Assembly (NCBI GenBank): GCA_022496185.1
Contig: WTXG01000096.1
Coordinates: 62,001-126,000 of the forward strand
Direction: 5' to 3'
Length of the DNA stretch: 64,000 nt
From: Multifurca ochricompacta
Lineage: Eukaryota > Basidiomycota > Agaricomycetes > Russulales > Russulaceae
In this document: piece after piece, positions 63,501-64,000 of the stretch
How the letters are laid out: every line of letters begins with the position of its first letter
Position numbering within the stretch: position 1 is the first letter of the stretch
Position numbers and translations under genes: made by a program
Notes under the pieces: generated by a model
What the model was told of the DNA's origin: nothing
The model's database searches: none
The model's input: the letters and a program-made list of their open reading frames with translations, nothing else

Positions 63501-64000
63501 TCTGAAGCCTTCATCACATAATAATACACCTGATCCACAGGTTCCACATCACTCCAGGTGACTGCTGACCCCATAACTATAGCATGGGTAAGGGGGTGTC
63601 ATGCGGTGTAATCATATCCCAAGGATGTAATAAGAACCAGATAGAAATCCTTGTCCATGGTTGCCTCTGCCCAGTTGATCTTTGGTTCGAATGCTGCAGC
63701 CAAGGATATCCTAAGACCATGTCTTCATCTCCTAGATCTGTAATGAGGAAATGAAGTTGTTTAGTTCACTCCCCAACCTGTACTTCCAGGTCACAGCAAT
63801 GCGTAATCTTTCCCACTTTGTTAGCAGTTCTGTCTATGTTCCATATGTTCTTTTCTTGGGGAAGTAACTGCGTCCCCAATCCTAATGTCCTCTGGAGCCT
63901 TTGACTGATGAAATTGTTGGTAGCTCCCGAATCAATCAAGATTTGTCTGTTGCTGTCTTCTGTCTGTTTCAAAATGGTCTGGTATTTTCAGGGACTTGAA
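60504..64000 (-). pseudogene. gypsy-D pol, protease to chromodomain (5' end outside)
   Basis: From the window edge leftwards: protease DSGATNNFISQ and EKNIWNIDRTANKVGKITH; RT entry WDHTIDFILNAPQAVDCKIYP and AKGYIQPSNSPYTSPFFFIK; RT centre VVIYMDDILVATGND; RNase H LEVDASMYANGAILSQ and YDIWDRELLAIVKAL. The integrase finger (HFHHDLPSAGHPG, CMECQANK) and core (AMDFIVKLPQSQ, IISDRDLRFAS, DGQSE) follow, then a chromodomain (EWEVERIADAKW, HYLIKWKGFPDVDNLW). Several frameshifts (near 63200, 62960) and stops (62173, 61312, 61075 and others). No stop separates the chromodomain end from the ORF3 frame. Confidence 0.9.

Larger units (their letters stand above)
57416..64000 (-). mobile_element. Ty3/gypsy chromovirus gypsy-D (old; runs off the window)
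   Basis: 3' LTR at 57416-59281 (split by hAT-3), then ORF3, pol and the protease start at the window edge. Same clan as A, B and C but strongly diverged and CpG-poor, with many TGN and CAN codons at arginine positions. Inserted in the G2 protease upstream region; the TSD cannot be checked because the 5' LTR is outside. Confidence 0.93.

Overview
This 64 kb window looks like a heterochromatin-type transposon graveyard from a filamentous fungus, most likely a basidiomycete. That is inferred from chromodomain Ty3/gypsy elements with Tf1-like self-priming sites, Ty1/copia elements, hAT transposons with roughly 50-base GT-AG introns, and strong CpG-to-TpG/CpA decay. I found no host gene, no rRNA gene and no intact tRNA gene. 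Every stretch can be assigned to a nested mobile element, and most boundaries are fixed by target-site duplications (TSDs) read directly from the sequence.

Layout, outermost first. An old gypsy element (E) survives only as a fragment of its third ORF (27630-27858). It was hit on one side by gypsy G3 (minus; from beyond the left edge to 27629) and on the other by an intron-containing hAT transposon (hAT-A, from 27859). hAT-A was hit by gypsy G2 (minus; 30374 to beyond the right edge). G3 and G2 each received a copy of the same solo LTR (family X, in opposite orientations: 202-23977 and 32219-46290), and each X copy was then split by a copia element. The left X holds copia-3 (279-23663). The right X holds copia-1 (32432-46121), which is itself split by copia-2 (34982-41512). 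Inside copia-3 sit gypsy-A (896-9498), a 1.27 kb solo LTR Z (11996-13261) and gypsy-B (14537-22008). G2 also carries solo LTR Y (47515-48625, with a copia solo LTR inside), gypsy-C (49168-56635) and gypsy-D (57416 to beyond the edge). Non-autonomous hAT-like elements with 8-bp TSDs are inserted in gypsy-A (4557-5658), in the G3 LTR (26107-27554) and in the gypsy-D LTR (57508-58769).

How the genes work together. Gypsy-A, -B, -C and -D belong to one chromovirus clan with the order LTR, self-priming PBS, gag, pol (protease, reverse transcriptase, RNase H, integrase, chromodomain), ORF3, polypurine tract, LTR. ORF3 is the most interesting item. It is a roughly 400-residue protein with four clustered zinc-knuckle-like motifs that fills the space between pol and the 3' LTR. 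It is recognisable in five elements here, including an old, strongly diverged one, and I do not recognise it as a described retrotransposon gene. Copia elements 1-3 each encode a single Gag-Pol and share a primer-binding site matching the anticodon arm of initiator tRNA-Met.

Damage. Most premature stops are TGA where sister copies have or imply the arginine codon CGA, and most LTR-LTR differences lie at CpG. Several catalytic residues were lost the same way. Most frameshifts I could place are single-base losses, often in homopolymers. The least decayed coding unit is copia-1, whose Gag-Pol frame is open across both sides of the copia-2 insertion. Copia-2 has identical LTRs but a broken coding region.
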